Source of the DNA: JAGPCK01 sp964535575
GTDB taxonomy: Bacteria; Bacteroidota; Bacteroidia; UKL13-3
NCBI GenBank assembly: GCA_964535575.1
Contig: CAZHTC010000009.1
Location: 40,674-104,673, forward strand
DNA length: 64,000 nt
Reading direction: 5' to 3'
The notes beneath the pieces were generated by a model. It did no database searches. It was not told where the DNA came from and saw only the letters and a list, made by a program, of their open reading frames with translations. Shown here in pieces: positions 17,245-26,003 of the stretch. The stretch's first letter is position 1. The number at the start of each line of letters is the position of its first letter. A program made the position numbers and the translations under genes.

Positions 17245-18654
17245 ATGCAAATAGGTTTTTACGGTGCGGCCGGTGAGGTAACCGGAAGCAAACACTTAAT
17301 AACAACGGATAAGGGCAAACAACTGCTGCTGGACTGTGGCCTTTTTCAGGGTAAAACAGCAAACGGAGGAGATGTAAACCGTCATTTTGGATTTAGTCCG
17401 GCCGGGGTAAACTTTTTATTTCTTTCCCATGCGCATATCGATCACTCGGGTTTAATCCCGCGGTTGTTTAAAGAGGGTTTCAGAGGGAAAATTTTTTGCA
17501 CAAAAGGAACTTATGCCCTGTGTAAGCTTATGCTGGCAGATAGTGCCCATATACAGGAAGGGGATCTGGAAATAGTGAATAAACGTAGAAAAAAAAGAGG
17601 AGATCCACCACTTGACCCGCTGTATAATATGGATGATGTAGCGGGATGTCTTGCGCTTTTTCAAACGTTCGACTATAATCAGGAGGTGCCGGTTGACGAA
17701 GACATTACATGTGTGTTTACCGATGCCGGGCATATGATAGGAAGTGCAGCTGTTAACCTCACCATAAATACTAAAAAGGGAAAGCCGGTGCATATAACTT
17801 TTACCGGAGATATAGGTAGGCAAAGTGATAAAATACTTAACTCGCCTCAACCCTATAAAGCATGTGACGTGCTTATATGCGAGTCTACCTATGGCGACAG
17901 ACTTCATGAAAAAGTTACCAATGCCGATGAACGCCTGCTCTCTATTGTAAAACAAACCTGTGTGGAGCAACAGGGCAAGTTAATTATTCCGGCTTTTAGT
18001 GTGGATCGTACTCAGGAGTTGATTTATCAATTGGAGCAAATGGAAAATGCCGGGCGGTTGCCTAAAATAAATATTTATGTAGATAGTCCGCTTTCGGTAA
18101 ATGCTACCAATATTATGAGGGAATTTACCGCTGACTACAATCAGGAATTTAAAGACTACATGAAACAGGATCCGGTACCTTTTTGTTTTCGAAACCTGCA
18201 TTTCATTACCAAAGTAGAAGAATCAAAAGCACTAAATTCCATCATCGAACCCTGTATCATTATCTCGGCTTCGGGAATGGCCGAAGCGGGACGGATTAAA
18301 CATCATATTAAAAATAATGTAACCGATAGCCGAAATACCATTCTGATTGTGGGTTATTGCACGCCTGAGAGTTTAGGAGGCCGCCTGCGCAACGGGAATA
18401 AAGCAGTTCGTATTTTCGGAGAGGAGTATGCCGTAAAGGCGAAAATAGAAGTACTGGATGCCTACAGTGCGCATGCCGATTATGAAGAAATTCTTCAATA
18501 CTTATCCGGCCATGCACCCGATACGGTTAAAAAACTTTTTTTGGTACACGGAGAAGCAAACACCATCAGCAGTTTCAAACAAAAATGTGAAGAGAAGGGT
18601 TATACCAATATTACTATACCCCAAAAAGGGGAGGTATTTACTATTACAAATTAA
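17245..18654 (+). CDS. Metallo-beta-lactamase-fold RNA hydrolase with beta-CASP domain
   Basis: A 469-residue cytoplasmic enzyme of the CPSF73/YSH1-like group. The zinc motif is HAHIDHSG near residue 60; later metal ligands are in DAGHMIGSA and FTGDIG. The beta-CASP insertion begins ESTYGDR and has the ISASGMAEAGRIKHHI motif near residue 340. A C-terminal RMMBL-type segment contains DAYSAHAD (motif C His) and LVHGE. Such enzymes are endo- or exoribonucleases. The transporter gene starts 8 bases downstream. A near-leaderless transcript is predicted. Confidence 0.88.
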   Translation: MQIGFYGAAGEVTGSKHLITTDKGKQLLLDCGLFQGKTANGGDVNRHFGFSPAGVNFLFLSHAHIDHSGLIPRLFKEGFRGKIFCTKGTYALCKLMLADSAHIQEGDLEIVNKRRKKRGDPPLDPLYNMDDVAGCLALFQTFDYNQEVPVDEDITCVFTDAGHMIGSAAVNLTINTKKGKPVHITFTGDIGRQSDKILNSPQPYKACDVLICESTYGDRLHEKVTNADERLLSIVKQTCVEQQGKLIIPAFSVDRTQELIYQLEQMENAGRLPKINIYVDSPLSVNATNIMREFTADYNQEFKDYMKQDPVPFCFRNLHFITKVEESKALNSIIEPCIIISASGMAEAGRIKHHIKNNVTDSRNTILIVGYCTPESLGGRLRNGNKAVRIFGEEYAVKAKIEVLDAYSAHADYEEILQYLSGHAPDTVKKLFLVHGEANTISSFKQKCEEKGYTNITIPQKGEVFTITN

Positions 18655-18662
18655 CTGAAGCC

Positions 18663-19448
18663 ATGAAAATAAGGGAGAGCAAACGAAACATACTTTTTTT
18701 GTCATTAGGCGCTTTTTTTATAGCCAATGCCATTATAGCCGAGTTTATCGGGGTCAAAATTTTTTCGCTTGAACAAACCTTTGGAATGGAACCCCTTAAT
18801 TTGATGATGATGGGAGAACCGCGTTCATTTGATATGACTGCCGGTGTTTTATTGTGGCCTATGGTTTTTATAATGACCGATATTATAAATGAGTACTTCG
18901 GGAGGCACGGGGTAAGATTGTTTACCTATATAGCTGTAGTTTTAATCAGTTATGCATTCCTGGCTGTATTTCTTTCCATGCATACCACGCCCAGTGGTTT
19001 TTGGATAACCAAACAACTCGAAGATGGTTCTACCATTGATATGAATGCTGCTTTTAACAATGTATTCGGTCAGGGATTATGGATTATTATCGGGTCACTC
19101 ACGGCTTTTCTCATTGGTCAAATGGTTGATGTGTATGTTTTTCATTTTATTCGTAAAAGTACCGGTGAAAAACATATATGGTTGCGTGCCACCGGAAGCA
19201 CACTCATCTCTCAGTTTATTGATAGCTTTGTGGTACTTTTTATCGCCTTTTATTTCAGTAAACTCAATACCCCCGATCAGTGGCCTTTTACGCGGGTTCT
19301 TACCATTGGTATGGTAAATTATGCCTATAAATTTACTGTAGCCATTTTACTTACACCCGTATTATACCTGGTGCATTATCTAATTGACAGGTATCTTGGG
19401 AAAGAGTTATCCGATAAAATGCTTTCTGAAGCTGCCGAAGAATGGTAG
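18663..19448 (+). CDS. yhhQ: Queuosine-precursor transporter, YhhQ family
   Basis: A 261-residue inner-membrane protein of the TIGR00697/DUF165 family, which imports queuine-pathway precursors for tRNA modification. It has about six hydrophobic segments and family motifs: GVLLWPMVFIMTDIINEYFG near residue 60, the FGQGLWIIIGSLTAF region and DSFVVLFIAF. The C-terminal VNYAYKFTVAILLTP segment also fits. It follows the beta-CASP gene by 8 bases, so they may be cotranscribed. It ends 3 bases before the convergent deiminase gene's stop. The exact substrate (preQ0, preQ1 or queuine) cannot be read from sequence. Confidence 0.85.
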   Translation: MKIRESKRNILFLSLGAFFIANAIIAEFIGVKIFSLEQTFGMEPLNLMMMGEPRSFDMTAGVLLWPMVFIMTDIINEYFGRHGVRLFTYIAVVLISYAFLAVFLSMHTTPSGFWITKQLEDGSTIDMNAAFNNVFGQGLWIIIGSLTAFLIGQMVDVYVFHFIRKSTGEKHIWLRATGSTLISQFIDSFVVLFIAFYFSKLNTPDQWPFTRVLTIGMVNYAYKFTVAILLTPVLYLVHYLIDRYLGKELSDKMLSEAAEEW

Positions 19449-19451
19449 CGT

Positions 19452-21299
19452 TTATTGAACTACCAGTTTGCGTGTGCCTGCTGGAATTCCATTTAATGTT
19501 AGAGAATAAAAATACATTCCTTTACTCCAGTTACTCACATCTACTGTTTGTTCATTCAGTCCCTGATCCAGCCGGGTAATTTCTTTTTCAAACATGAGTT
19601 TTCCGGTAATATCATACACGCTTATAACCGCCTTGTTGCTTCCGGCTATTTTAAATGGAATGGTAACTGTGGCATTGGCCGGATTAGGATAGGCACCAAA
19701 CAAATACTCTGTTTCTGAAATTTTTTCGGCCGATGTTACCGCAGTTGTGCGAATGGTATAAAAACCATCGGGTGCAGTAATTGGCTTAACGGCTGTTTTG
19801 CCATTATTGGTTAATGCAGTGAGGTAATAATCTATATAATCGGTTGCGCTCATTCCGCCACTCACAATATCACCTGTTTTACATCCGGCACTATCGGTAA
19901 GTACAATTTGCTGCCAAGCTCCTCCGTTTTTGCGATACCGGCAAACGGCTTTGTTAATTCCGCTCTTGTTCGAGATTTTGGCAATAATATGATACTTTGC
20001 CCTTGCAGGTTGCACTCCGTCAACCGATGGGTGCCAGAAAACAACCGGATTCTCGGCAGGAATTTGCATGGTGATGCAATGAATGGCGCCACCTAACGGA
20101 GATATCGCCCGGCTGTCAATGGGAACAATTTTATATCCCGGCATATTTTGCTGAAGAAAAGACATGATGCGATTGTGCTGTGCAATATTTCCGGTTACTC
20201 CGTCAGAATAGGAAGGAAAAATAAACGTTTTGTTCACCGTGAGTCCGTTAATAAAATTACGTGCATCGGCATCAATTTGAGTACAATTTAAACGTGTGTG
20301 GGTTCCGTTATCATTGGTAGGGTGTTCCACCCGTATAACTCTAAACGGGCGGCCATAGGTGCTTAGCTTGGTACTCATAAGTTGCACGTTATCCTCAATT
20401 GTTTTTTTATCAATAGCGGTTATAACTGATGGGTATTGGGCAATAAGCAATGTTTGTTCATCAATCAACTTTATGTATAAATCAATATGACCGGTTCCAC
20501 CGTCACATACCAGTTTTTGCAAATCATACAGCACCGGTGTCGCAAATACACTTCGTAAGGTATCGTAGGTTTGGGTGGTAGTCCAACCCGGAAAATGAAT
20601 GGTATTATCAGCATTTACTTCTTTCACCACAGTACTCAGAAACAGACGGCCAAATCCATCCGTCATGAGGTTACCACCCTCTGAGTTGAGTTTGGTCACA
20701 AAATTAGCATAACCCATTTTTTGAGCCAGTTGTTGCGGGAAAATATTATCGTTATCACGTCCGTCATAATATTTCATATCAGTAAAACCAATATTGTCGG
20801 AAGCTCCGTAATAAAAAGCCATCGGACCAAAATCACGTGTCCACCAGTCGTCACCGGTGGCTACCATAAATTTGTAGTTATACAACGCTTTGCCCCGGTT
20901 CTGCATAAATTTTTTAATGACTGTTGAATCACCGGCTGCATTTATACGAATCCATATGGTACATTCGGGCTGTACGGCATCACAAATCTGGGCTGAAATT
21001 AACCCGTACTCGCTGGAGGTATCCACCCCGATAATATTAAAATCAGTATCGTATTCAAAAGCCCAGGAAATAGCTACAGCCTGCGATTCTTCAAACTCAC
21101 CAGGAAGTCGCATACCGGCCGGGAAAACAGTAACCGCTTCGGTTTTAAAATGATTTTGTTGTTTGGATCGCTCAACGCTCAACTGGTATTCGGCTGGTGT
21201 TTTGGCAACGGGTTTATGCCCGCCATAAGGAAGTTGAGCCCAAAGAGTGCTGCTTGCTATAGTAAATACAGTAGTGAATGAAAAAATGTGTTTCAGCAT
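19452..21299 (-). CDS. Secreted agmatine/peptidylarginine deiminase with type IX sorting domain
   Basis: A 615-residue extracellular enzyme of the PAD_porph family, which converts a guanidino group to a ureido group with release of ammonia. Residues 1-22 are a signal peptide ending LWAQ. Candidate active-site residues are Asp156 in WWTRDFGPM, His271 and Asp273 in GGTGHIDLY, and nucleophile Cys408 in GGAIHCITMQIP. An immunoglobulin-like region follows, and the last 75 residues form a type IX C-terminal domain beginning GAYPNPANATVTIPF and ending GTRKLVVQ. The architecture recalls Porphyromonas peptidylarginine deiminase, but free agmatine cannot be excluded. ATG 21299 is chosen because the signal peptide begins there. 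Divergent from the amidinohydrolase gene. Confidence 0.88.
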   Translation of the reverse strand: MLKHIFSFTTVFTIASSTLWAQLPYGGHKPVAKTPAEYQLSVERSKQQNHFKTEAVTVFPAGMRLPGEFEESQAVAISWAFEYDTDFNIIGVDTSSEYGLISAQICDAVQPECTIWIRINAAGDSTVIKKFMQNRGKALYNYKFMVATGDDWWTRDFGPMAFYYGASDNIGFTDMKYYDGRDNDNIFPQQLAQKMGYANFVTKLNSEGGNLMTDGFGRLFLSTVVKEVNADNTIHFPGWTTTQTYDTLRSVFATPVLYDLQKLVCDGGTGHIDLYIKLIDEQTLLIAQYPSVITAIDKKTIEDNVQLMSTKLSTYGRPFRVIRVEHPTNDNGTHTRLNCTQIDADARNFINGLTVNKTFIFPSYSDGVTGNIAQHNRIMSFLQQNMPGYKIVPIDSRAISPLGGAIHCITMQIPAENPVVFWHPSVDGVQPARAKYHIIAKISNKSGINKAVCRYRKNGGAWQQIVLTDSAGCKTGDIVSGGMSATDYIDYYLTALTNNGKTAVKPITAPDGFYTIRTTAVTSAEKISETEYLFGAYPNPANATVTIPFKIAGSNKAVISVYDITGKLMFEKEITRLDQGLNEQTVDVSNWSKGMYFYSLTLNGIPAGTRKLVVQ

Positions 21300-21308
21300 A
21301 AAAAAGTT

Positions 21309-21316
21309 TATGTTTG
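21309..21316 (+). promoter_or_regulatory. -7 promoter element between the two guanidino-enzyme genes
   Basis: TATGTTTG matches TAnnTTTG and lies 29 bases before ATG 21346. An in-frame ATG at 21310 overlaps the box itself, which argues against that upstream start. Confidence 0.5.
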
Positions 21317-21345
21317 ACCAAATATACAACTTTTATCCAGACAAA

Positions 21346-22278
21346 ATGACGAGAGCATTCGTTGCACCGGCTGTTTACTCTTCAGGCACCGTGCATTTTA
21401 AAACAGAGGATTTAGAGCCACGTACTGAGCCATTAAAGGTATTATTATGCCATCCGCAGTACTTTGATATTGTAGATGTGAAAAATGCGTACATGGAAGG
21501 ACAGCAGGGGTTGCTTGATAAAAACCTTGCACTTGACCAGTGGGAAAAGCTAAAATCTATTTATATCAGCCTGAAAGAAGAGGGTGTTGTGGAGGAAGTG
21601 TTTGAAATACCCGGTGCAGCCGGCTGTGAGGATATGGTGTTTTGTGCCAACCAGACTTTTCCATGGAAAACAGGGGATAAAAAACTGGTGGTGATGAGTA
21701 AAATGCGTCATGAGTCGCGCAGGCGCGAGGTGCCTTTCTTTGAAACATATTTTACAGATAAAGGATATTTAGCCTTGCATCTTACAAATGCTTCCATGTT
21801 TGAAGGCATGGGAGATACTATTCCGCATCCGCAATTAAAATTACTTTATGGAGGTTACGGCCACCGAAGTGATATAGTTGCCTATGAAGAATTGGCGAAC
21901 CTGTTGCAGGTTCCGGTTATAACGCTTGAATTAATTCATCCAAATTTCTACCATCTTGATACGTGTTTTGTACCACTCTCTTCAACTGAAGTAATGTTGT
22001 GCAAAGATGCATTTACCGCTGAGGGGATGAAGGTAATCGGGAATATGTTTTCAAAAATTTACGAAATTCCCATCAACGAGGCCATTACTACATTTTGCCT
22101 TAATGCACATGTAATTCATAATACCAATAACGGTAAGAAAGCAGCCATTATTCAAAAAGGGAGCACCGTTGCTTTAAAGGCACTTTCAGAAACCGGATAT
22201 ACCATTTATGAAACCGAAACCTCTGAATTTATGAAATCGGGGGGAAGTGTTTTTTGTATGAAAATGATGTGTTACTAA
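21346..22278 (+). CDS. DDAH/arginine-deiminase-like amidinohydrolase
   Basis: A 310-residue member of the guanidino-group-modifying pentein superfamily. Motifs are AGCEDMVFCANQTF near residue 87 (substrate Glu-Asp), FEGMGDTIPH, YGHRSD, and FYHLDTCFVPLS with the catalytic His. The nucleophilic Cys is at residue 304 in SGGSVFC. These fit dimethylargininase, ornithine-forming deiminase or amidinotransferase relatives; substrate cannot be set by sequence alone. There is no signal peptide, so it acts in the cytoplasm, complementing the secreted deiminase encoded divergently. ATG 21310 is an alternative start. Confidence 0.8.
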   Translation: MTRAFVAPAVYSSGTVHFKTEDLEPRTEPLKVLLCHPQYFDIVDVKNAYMEGQQGLLDKNLALDQWEKLKSIYISLKEEGVVEEVFEIPGAAGCEDMVFCANQTFPWKTGDKKLVVMSKMRHESRRREVPFFETYFTDKGYLALHLTNASMFEGMGDTIPHPQLKLLYGGYGHRSDIVAYEELANLLQVPVITLELIHPNFYHLDTCFVPLSSTEVMLCKDAFTAEGMKVIGNMFSKIYEIPINEAITTFCLNAHVIHNTNNGKKAAIIQKGSTVALKALSETGYTIYETETSEFMKSGGSVFCMKMMCY

Positions 22279-22280
22279 AA

Positions 22281-22715
22281 TCAGGAGCAATGCAGGCGGA
22301 TGAGGCTCCATCCGTTTACTTTTTTTTCATAAAGCAGGCTCATTACTTTTCGGGTCTTCATTTTTCCATTCCGGCATTCTTCCCAGTAAATCACTACTGT
22401 GGCTGTATTATCTATGATCTGTATACTTTCAATCACTAATTTTAATTCCGGTTTGCGCGGGTAGTACTTCGCAAGGAAATTGCCTGAAGATTGAGCCGAA
22501 TAACAAATGGTATTTCCCCATACGCAGCTCATATTGGAATCGGCAAAAATCATGGCATTAAACGATGAAATGCCTTTTTCGTTCCAGGCAGTTTCCAGTG
22601 CTTTCACCTGCCTTTGAAGAGCTGCTTTTTCGGGCGAATGAAACTGCTGGGCTGATGCCCCTTGGCGGGTAAACAATAAAAAAATGACTGAAAGTAAAAG
22701 AATTTTAATTTTCAT
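22281..22715 (-). CDS. Secreted NTF2-like (SnoaL/DUF4440-type) protein
   Basis: A 144-residue protein with a signal peptide (MKIKILLLSVIFLLF... ending ASAQ). The mature part starts with a helix (ALQRQVKALETAWNEKG), then a beta-rich half with SNMSCVWGNTICYSAQ and TATVVIYWEECRNG, typical of the cone-shaped NTF2-like fold. The family includes small-molecule-binding and enzyme-like proteins; no catalytic set is evident. ATG 22715 is preferred over a TTG three codons upstream. It ends 2 bases beyond the stop of the convergent amidinohydrolase gene and is divergent from lysA. Confidence 0.65.
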   Translation of the reverse strand: MKIKILLLSVIFLLFTRQGASAQQFHSPEKAALQRQVKALETAWNEKGISSFNAMIFADSNMSCVWGNTICYSAQSSGNFLAKYYPRKPELKLVIESIQIIDNTATVVIYWEECRNGKMKTRKVMSLLYEKKVNGWSLIRLHCS

Positions 22716-22762
22716 GGCTCTCAAACTTCAAATGTACTGCCAAACCTGTGTATTATTGCAGC

Positions 22763-23992
22763 ATGGAGTTGAAAAACGGGAACTACTGCATTGATGATAT
22801 CCGGTTGGTTGATATTGCAGAAGAATTTGGTACCCCTGTATACGTGTACCATGGTGAAAAGATTGTTGCTCAGTTTGAGCGTTTAAAAAATGCCTTTGGC
22901 GGCACTCAGGTAAAAATTAAGTATGCCTGTAAGTCGTTAAATAATATCAATATTCTGAAACTGCTTAAGAAAGCAGGGTCGGGGTTAGATGCTGTTTCCA
23001 TTCAGGAAGTATGGCTGGGGCTTAAGGCAGGATTTAAACCCGAAGAAATTTTGTTTACACCCAATTGTGTTTCTATTGATGAAATAAAAATGGGAGTAGC
23101 CGAAGGAGTACAAATTAATATCGATAATATCTCAATTCTGGAGCAATTCGGGCATGAGTACGGCAACTCGGTTCCGGTATGTATTCGCCTGAATCCGCAT
23201 ATTATGGCGGGGGGAAATACCAAAATTTCTACCGGTCATATCGATTCTAAATTTGGTATTTCTATTTACCAGTTGCGGCATGTGCTGCGCGTGGTTAAGT
23301 CAAACAATATTCGGGTTAACGGATTGCACATGCACACCGGTTCGGATATTCTTGATCCCGGAGTGTTTTTGCAAGGGGCAGATATTTTGTTTGAGTGTGC
23401 CAAGGATTTTCCAGATTTGGAATTTATTGATTTTGGCAGCGGATTTAAAGTAGCCTATAAGGAAGGTGATATTACCACCAATGTAGAGGAGCTGGGTAAG
23501 GCCATTTCGTCAAGCTTCAATCAGTTTTGTAAAGAGTATGGCCGCAACCTGGAACTGTGGTTTGAACCCGGTAAGTTTTTAGTGAGCGAAGCAGGTTATT
23601 TTCTGGTAAAAACCAATGTAATTAAACAAACAACCGCCACTGTATTTGTAGGAGTTGATTCGGGACAAAATCACCTTATACGACCTATGTTTTACGATGC
23701 ATATCACCATATCGTAAATATTTCCAATCCAGCGGGGGTAAACCGGGTGTATACCGTGGTAGGATATATTTGCGAAACCGATACTTTTGGTTGGGACAGA
23801 AAACTGAACGAAGTAAGGGAAGGCGATGTTTTGTGTTTTAAAAATGCAGGTGCCTACGGATTTACCATGTCATCTAATTACAATGCCCGCTACCGACCGG
23901 CCGAGGTACTCATTTATCAGGGTAAACCACACCTTATCCGCAAGCGCGAAACAATGGACGATATTCTGAAAAATCAGGTAGAAGTTATTTAA
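22763..23992 (+). CDS. lysA: Diaminopimelate decarboxylase
   Basis: A 409-residue fold III PLP enzyme converting meso-diaminopimelate to lysine, the last step of lysine synthesis. The PLP lysine is in KYACKSLNN (Lys57). HMHTGSDI, DFGSGFKV, WFEPGKFLVSEAG and CETDTFGWDR (catalytic Cys) follow, with GAYGFTMSSNYNAR near the end. The CETDTF rather than CESGD variant is usual in Bacteroidota. I chose ATG 22763 because the sequence upstream is not conserved-looking and a TATTATTG box lies at 22751-22758. It overlaps the convergent Smr gene by 4 nt (TTAA). Confidence 0.93.
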   Translation: MELKNGNYCIDDIRLVDIAEEFGTPVYVYHGEKIVAQFERLKNAFGGTQVKIKYACKSLNNINILKLLKKAGSGLDAVSIQEVWLGLKAGFKPEEILFTPNCVSIDEIKMGVAEGVQINIDNISILEQFGHEYGNSVPVCIRLNPHIMAGGNTKISTGHIDSKFGISIYQLRHVLRVVKSNNIRVNGLHMHTGSDILDPGVFLQGADILFECAKDFPDLEFIDFGSGFKVAYKEGDITTNVEELGKAISSSFNQFCKEYGRNLELWFEPGKFLVSEAGYFLVKTNVIKQTTATVFVGVDSGQNHLIRPMFYDAYHHIVNISNPAGVNRVYTVVGYICETDTFGWDRKLNEVREGDVLCFKNAGAYGFTMSSNYNARYRPAEVLIYQGKPHLIRKRETMDDILKNQVEVI

Positions 23993-24951
23993 AACTCCAC
24001 TTCAGTGGCGCCTTTTCCGTATTTAAACTCATCGGCATCTCCGGCTTTTTTAATTTTCGGATAACCGTGCAGATACTCTCTTATTTTTCGCTTTAAAATT
24101 CCATCTCCTATACCATGAATAAATATCATTTTTTCTATTCCGGCAGCTAATCCTTTTTCAAGCGAACGCCTGAAGTATCCAAATTGTACCTGTATGGCTT
24201 CGCTGGGTTTTAAGTTTGCGGGAATATCGGGGATGGCTTGCAGATGTAAGTCCACTACGTCATTTACCGTGGCCTGGTCATCGTTGGCCCAAATGGTTTT
24301 ACTTTCTGTTTTCGGCTCGTTAAAATCGCGCGAACGCAGTTTTTGTAAATCAATCAGGTTTATTTCTTCATCCAGTCTGAATACATAAGCCTGCTTGTTC
24401 AGCGCTTTGCTGAATTTGAAACTTCCGTGAAATTCCTTGCTTTTAAAACGAATGCTTTTATGTATGGGCTTTTCAATTTGCCCCGATTGTCCAGGGCAGG
24501 GAATAAAATTAAACACAAACTCCGGCCACTCATTAAATTCATTGAGATTCACTGTTTCAAGCGTAATGATTTCGTCTATCGAAAAACTCCCTTTTCGATG
24601 TGTGGTATATGTTTTTTTATCAAATGAACCGTAGGTATAAACTAACTCGGGCGACAGTAAATTTAGTAGTTTCATATGCAGCAGTCCGTCAGGCTTTGGT
24701 TCGAAAAGTAAAAACACGCCCAGCTCGGTTCGTACTTTTGCCTCCGAAATGGTTTTGGGTTCTTTTTTTACCGTATCACCAACCGAACTTTCGGCAAATG
24801 TAATTTTCACCAATTCTGTTTTTAAAACCGGAATTTCAAAATCATCATCGGTAGTTACACCCACGGTGCGTCCGTCAATAATCCGGGTTACGGTTCCCTC
24901 TAGCGGCTCGTTTAAAAAACGAACCCGATCTCCTGCATTGATTGGTGCCAT
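23989..24951 (-). CDS. DUF2027 and Smr-domain protein
   Basis: A 320-residue protein. The N-terminal 55 residues form the small domain of DUF2027 (AGDRVRFLNEPLEGTVTRII), a beta-rich segment like that in MutS2-related proteins. A beta-sandwich-like middle (about residues 75-215) is followed by a C-terminal Smr domain: VVDLHLQAI near residue 238 and IFIHGIGDGILKRKIREYL near residue 277. Smr domains bind or nick nucleic acids; the HGxGxGxL-like motif here is HGIGDGIL. Cytoplasmic. It overlaps the upstream DUF2279 gene by one base, so the two form an operon. Confidence 0.85.
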   Translation of the reverse strand: MAPINAGDRVRFLNEPLEGTVTRIIDGRTVGVTTDDDFEIPVLKTELVKITFAESSVGDTVKKEPKTISEAKVRTELGVFLLFEPKPDGLLHMKLLNLLSPELVYTYGSFDKKTYTTHRKGSFSIDEIITLETVNLNEFNEWPEFVFNFIPCPGQSGQIEKPIHKSIRFKSKEFHGSFKFSKALNKQAYVFRLDEEINLIDLQKLRSRDFNEPKTESKTIWANDDQATVNDVVDLHLQAIPDIPANLKPSEAIQVQFGYFRRSLEKGLAAGIEKMIFIHGIGDGILKRKIREYLHGYPKIKKAGDADEFKYGKGATEVEF

Positions 24952-25862
24952 CAGAAATAGAAATAATGAAATTTAAGACCGTGTTTATTTTTTTCCAGAG
25001 CAGGTAATGGAAGTTTAAGACAGTTAAGTAGAAAGAACACGCGCTTTAATGTTTTTGATTTGGTTGGTATTCGTGTAAAATCGATGTCCGGTGCAAGATA
25101 CCATTGCCTGAAGCGGGGGATATACGAATAGTTAACAGGTATCGAACTTCCTTTAGGTAAAAACGAATTGCCTTCAGCACCAATCATTCCCTGTGCGCCA
25201 TACCCAACAGCCAGATTAAGCCATGCGGGAAACCTATTTTCTCTGGGAAAACAAAGGCTTTTCAGATTGGCCGAAAGCCAATAGGTTTGTCCGTTGTAGT
25301 CTTTAAACATTTGCTGGGGGTAATTTCCGCCTAACACATTTGGACGCAAATGATGGTAGGGTGATTGACTAAAGGAAAATTTAAAATTAATTTTTTGCTC
25401 CTTCCAAAAAAGTTCTTGCACCACACATAATCCCGTACCAAAGGTATTAGCTGCCAGATCGCCCCATGAGGCTCCCCAATTGGAGGAGAATCCATCTAAT
25501 ATTTCTATGGTAGTGAGGTAACTGTACCCAATGATTCCCCCTGTAAGAATTGCTTTATTGCCTTTGAGCCCAGCCCAGCGATATAGTTCTATACCTGTGC
25601 GACTCAGTTGGTAAGCACTATAGGAATGGCCGGTCTTATCCAGTTGCATCCACTCGTTGTTATCGTTAAAAAAATGAAACTTACCCATGGGATAGCCTTT
25701 GTACCAAAGTGAGTAAAGCCCCGTCATGGTGAGCCCATAGGTAACGGGTACCCCAATATTCACTATCTGGAGCCGGTGATTGGTGCTGTCTCGCTGACTG
25801 AAACCCAATTGAAGAGTTAGCAGCCAAACTATTACCCAAAGAAATATTTTTTTGCAAATCAA
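24951..25862 (-). CDS. DUF2279 protein, predicted periplasmic or envelope
   Basis: A 303-residue protein of the DUF2279 (YfiM-like) family with a signal peptide (MICKKIFLWVIVWLLTLQLGFSQ). The conserved part has NEWMQLDKTGHSYSAYQLSR and GYSYLTTIEILDGFSSNWGASWGDLAANTFG, rich in His, Asp and aromatic residues, followed by YHHLRPNVLGGNYPQQMFKDY, GYGAQGMIGAEG and a beta-strand-rich tail. Probably an outer-membrane or periplasmic protein; no function is established. First gene of a two-gene unit with the Smr gene. Confidence 0.8.
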   Translation of the reverse strand: MICKKIFLWVIVWLLTLQLGFSQRDSTNHRLQIVNIGVPVTYGLTMTGLYSLWYKGYPMGKFHFFNDNNEWMQLDKTGHSYSAYQLSRTGIELYRWAGLKGNKAILTGGIIGYSYLTTIEILDGFSSNWGASWGDLAANTFGTGLCVVQELFWKEQKINFKFSFSQSPYHHLRPNVLGGNYPQQMFKDYNGQTYWLSANLKSLCFPRENRFPAWLNLAVGYGAQGMIGAEGNSFLPKGSSIPVNYSYIPRFRQWYLAPDIDFTRIPTKSKTLKRVFFLLNCLKLPLPALEKNKHGLKFHYFYF

Positions 25863-26003
25863 CTTGCTGCGAAATTACATTTTATTGAGCAGCAAAACAG
25901 GGTGCAACTTTTAAAGGTGCACTTCCGTCATATTCCGGGCAGTGGAACAATTTTTGTTAAATTCGCGTGTCCGGAAAAATTAACAGGATAATTGAATAAA
26001 AGC

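Noticed and set aside
17452..17970. 172-codon minus-strand frame antisense to the beta-CASP gene
   Set aside because: It lacks any domain pattern and the sense frame is clearly real.
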